A DNA stretch of 64,000 nt from Chitinophaga oryziterrae (GTDB lineage Bacteria > Bacteroidota > Bacteroidia > Chitinophagales > Chitinophagaceae). The notes under the pieces are model-generated. The model saw only the letters and a list, made by a program, of their open reading frames with translations. It was not told where the DNA came from and searched no databases. Positions within the stretch are counted from its first letter, which is position 1; each line of letters opens with the position of its first letter. Where the stretch lies: the NCBI RefSeq assembly GCF_009758125.1, contig NZ_WRXO01000004.1:372001-436000 (forward strand), in the 5' to 3' direction. Made by a program: the position numbers and the translations under genes. Of this stretch, positions 62,047-64,000 are shown in pieces.

Positions 62047-64000
62047 ATGATCACACGACTATTCTCCCTATTTATTTCAGTTATTGTTTTATTTGCAGAA
62101 ACGTCTCAGGCCCAATCGGTCGTTAAAGGTAGAGTGACAGACGACAAGGGGCAGGCAATTCCCGCTGCCAACATATTGTTGTTGAGACCTGCTGATTCTT
62201 TATTGATCAAAGGTGTGTTAACAGATGCAAATGGTTATTTTAGAATTGATCAGATAAAAACAAAAGAGGGCGTGATCTCTGTGCGTATGACAGGTTACAA
62301 AAGAAAGGATACACATTTTTCTTTCACAGGGGCAGATACTGCACTGCAACTGGGTAGTATTTCACTGATCACTGTTGTCAGTAACCTGAAACAGGTGGAA
62401 ATAATTGAACAGAAGCCATTATACGAACAAAAGATTGACCGTCTTGTGGTGAATGTGAGTAATAATATTGCTACAGCAGGCGGCACCGTTATAGATGTGC
62501 TGGAACGTTCCCCTGGTGTAAGCGTGGAAAGACAGAGTGGCAGTATTTCCCTCAATGCACGGGATGGTGTACAGATAATGATCAATGGAAAAGTTTCCCG
62601 GTTACCTATGGATGCAGTAATTCAGATGCTGAGCAGCATGAGTTCTTCCAACATTGACAGGATTGAATTGATCAGCAATCCAGGTGCACGTTATGAAGCA
62701 TCCGGCAATGGTGGTATCATTAATATCATTTTAAAGAAACCTGCCGATCTTGGTACCAAAGGCAGTTATAATATTATCCTGGGTTATGGAAAGCATGAGA
62801 AAGCAGGCGTAGGCCTTAACCTCAACCACCGCACAGAAAAATTAAATACTTATCTCGACCTTTCCTTTTATCGTAATCATACAGAACAACATTTTGAAAA
62901 TTCAAGGATGGTGCATTCTGCCGGTGATAATGTGGGTACCGCTACTGTGAGCGAAAGAGATCCTGTTACAACTAATTATTCCGGTTTATTTGGGATGGAT
63001 TATATGGTAAATAAGCAATTGACAATAGGTGGTTATATATCGGCCTATAGTAATAAATGGGTGATGGATGCAGATAACCTTGTAAGCATAGATACCAATA
63101 ATATCTCTTCCGGTGGCATTAAAATAAATAATCATGAAACTAGCCGCTGGCAAAATCTGGCAGGTAATATTTATCTGGCGTATAGCTGGACCGATGGAAG
63201 TACATTGAGTTTGGATGCGGATTATTTATATTATAATAATAGTAATCCTACTACCTACAGGAACCGTTATTTTAATGAGAGTGACGCTGTAGTAATTGAC
63301 TCTAACCTGCGTGCCGAAAAGCATACACCTGTAAATATCTGGGTAGCAAAACTGGATTATACAAAGAAACTCGGTGAAAAGATGGAGCTGGAAACAGGTG
63401 CAAAAGGCTCGTTTTCAAAGTTTACCAACGATGTATCTTTAGATGAATTATCGAATGGTAAATGGGCTAATGTACCCGGATTTACTGTTTCTGCACCTTA
63501 TAATGAGAACATCGGGGCTGTATATGCTGCTTTGAATACGACATTCAGTAAGAGTACCCGTTTAAATGTAGGATTGCGTTATGAGTATGCAGATATTTCT
63601 TTGAAAGGAACGGATGTTAAAACTGCTCTTTCAAGAAGTTTCAGTAACCTGTTCCCTACTTTTTTCTTTGCACACGATATCAATAAGAAAAATACGATCC
63701 AGTTTTCTTACGGCAGGAGAATTACACGTCCGGCCTTCAGTGACCTGGCTCCTTTTGTTATCTTTCTTGATCCTACGGCTTATTACTATGGTAATGCAGC
63801 TTTATTACCGGCTATTGCAGATGGAATAAAACTGGATTATAAATATGACCGTTATCTGCTTTCCCTGCAATACAGTCATGAGTCAAACGCTTTTGCACAA
63901 CGGCAGCCTGTTATAAACGACAGCAGCAGTGTGGAAATACTGACCACACTTAACCTGAAATACAGGAATACCTATTCACTGATATTTACTGCACCGGTTA
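62047..64000 (+). CDS. Outer-membrane beta-barrel TonB-receptor-like protein, 3' end outside window
   Basis: Translated from the ATG at 62047, the frame is open for 651 codons to the window edge. A signal peptide (LFSLFISVIVLFAETSQAQ) precedes a carboxypeptidase-like repeat (VVKGRVTDDKGQAIPAANIL). A plug-like domain (IDVLERSPGVSVERQSG, IDRIELISNPGARYEASGNG) and barrel strands follow (for example FSYGRRITRPAFSDLAPFVI). It belongs to the outer-membrane beta-barrel family common in Bacteroidota, which lacks a SusD partner. Its ligand is unknown. Confidence 0.88.
   Translation, partial: MITRLFSLFISVIVLFAETSQAQSVVKGRVTDDKGQAIPAANILLLRPADSLLIKGVLTDANGYFRIDQIKTKEGVISVRMTGYKRKDTHFSFTGADTALQLGSISLITVVSNLKQVEIIEQKPLYEQKIDRLVVNVSNNIATAGGTVIDVLERSPGVSVERQSGSISLNARDGVQIMINGKVSRLPMDAVIQMLSSMSSSNIDRIELISNPGARYEASGNGGIINIILKKPADLGTKGSYNIILGYGKHEKAGVGLNLNHRTEKLNTYLDLSFYRNHTEQHFENSRMVHSAGDNVGTATVSERDPVTTNYSGLFGMDYMVNKQLTIGGYISAYSNKWVMDADNLVSIDTNNISSGGIKINNHETSRWQNLAGNIYLAYSWTDGSTLSLDADYLYYNNSNPTTYRNRYFNESDAVVIDSNLRAEKHTPVNIWVAKLDYTKKLGEKMELETGAKGSFSKFTNDVSLDELSNGKWANVPGFTVSAPYNENIGAVYAALNTTFSKSTRLNVGLRYEYADISLKGTDVKTALSRSFSNLFPTFFFAHDINKKNTIQFSYGRRITRPAFSDLAPFVIFLDPTAYYYGNAALLPAIADGIKLDYKYDRYLLSLQYSHESNAFAQRQPVINDSSSVEILTTLNLKYRNTYSLIFTAPV

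Overview
The window looks like a chromosomal segment of a Bacteroidota bacterium of the Chitinophagaceae (Chitinophaga-like) type. Direct signs are a SusC/SusD pair driven by an ECF sigma factor and FecR anti-sigma, several TonB-dependent outer-membrane proteins, secreted enzymes ending in type IX secretion (T9SS) sorting domains, TAnnTTTG-type promoters, few Shine-Dalgarno sites and a moderate GC content. No tRNA, rRNA, CRISPR array, insertion sequence or integrase was recognised.

Layout. 1-5.9 kb: a Pycsar-type membrane effector cut by the left edge, a small membrane protein, a WYL regulator with two small genes, a decayed T9SS tail, an S41 peptidase and an AraC regulator. 6.0-14.0 kb: an NDH-2-like dehydrogenase and a degenerate SDR, divergent from a full RND efflux operon (adaptor, pump, outer-membrane factor). 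14.1-20.7 kb: an AraC regulator and a second tripartite RND set (TolC, pump, adaptor). 20.7-23.9 kb: an arsenic island (arsR, arsM, acr3, metallophosphoesterase) with two copies of a probable ArsR operator. 24.0-25.1 kb: a cupin remnant and a DUF1223 protein. 25.2-35.7 kb: a polysaccharide-utilisation locus (sigma, FecR, SusC with STN domain, SusD, GH89 alpha-N-acetylglucosaminidase, HGSNAT/DUF5009-like membrane protein), probably for alpha-linked GlcNAc glycans. 35.9-39.5 kb: a TonB receptor, lipoprotein and barrel operon on the minus strand, preceded by two evenly spaced TGCAA-N5-TTGCA palindromes that suggest a metal-type repressor. 39.7-42.3 kb: small housekeeping-type genes. 42.6-49.1 kb: two large T9SS-exported multidomain enzymes (GH16 glucanase; PQQ-type sugar dehydrogenase) that share discoidin-type modules.

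49.1-60.8 kb is the most unusual part: a compact, nine-gene, minus-strand operon. In transcription order it encodes a leaderless subtilisin, three large proteins I do not recognise (640, 341 and 686 aa), a 36-aa and a 92-aa protein, a 245-aa protein with a possible trypco2-like N-terminus and a helix-hairpin-helix, an M15 D-Ala-D-Ala peptidase with an EYVV-repeat tail, and an 816-aa protein that appears to carry four hydrolase modules (papain-like protease, GH24 lysozyme, GH73 glucosaminidase, M15-like peptidase). None has an obvious signal peptide. Together they look like an undescribed proteolytic and bacteriolytic complex. The window closes with a mostly non-coding stretch of 1.3 kb and the start of an outer-membrane beta-barrel receptor.
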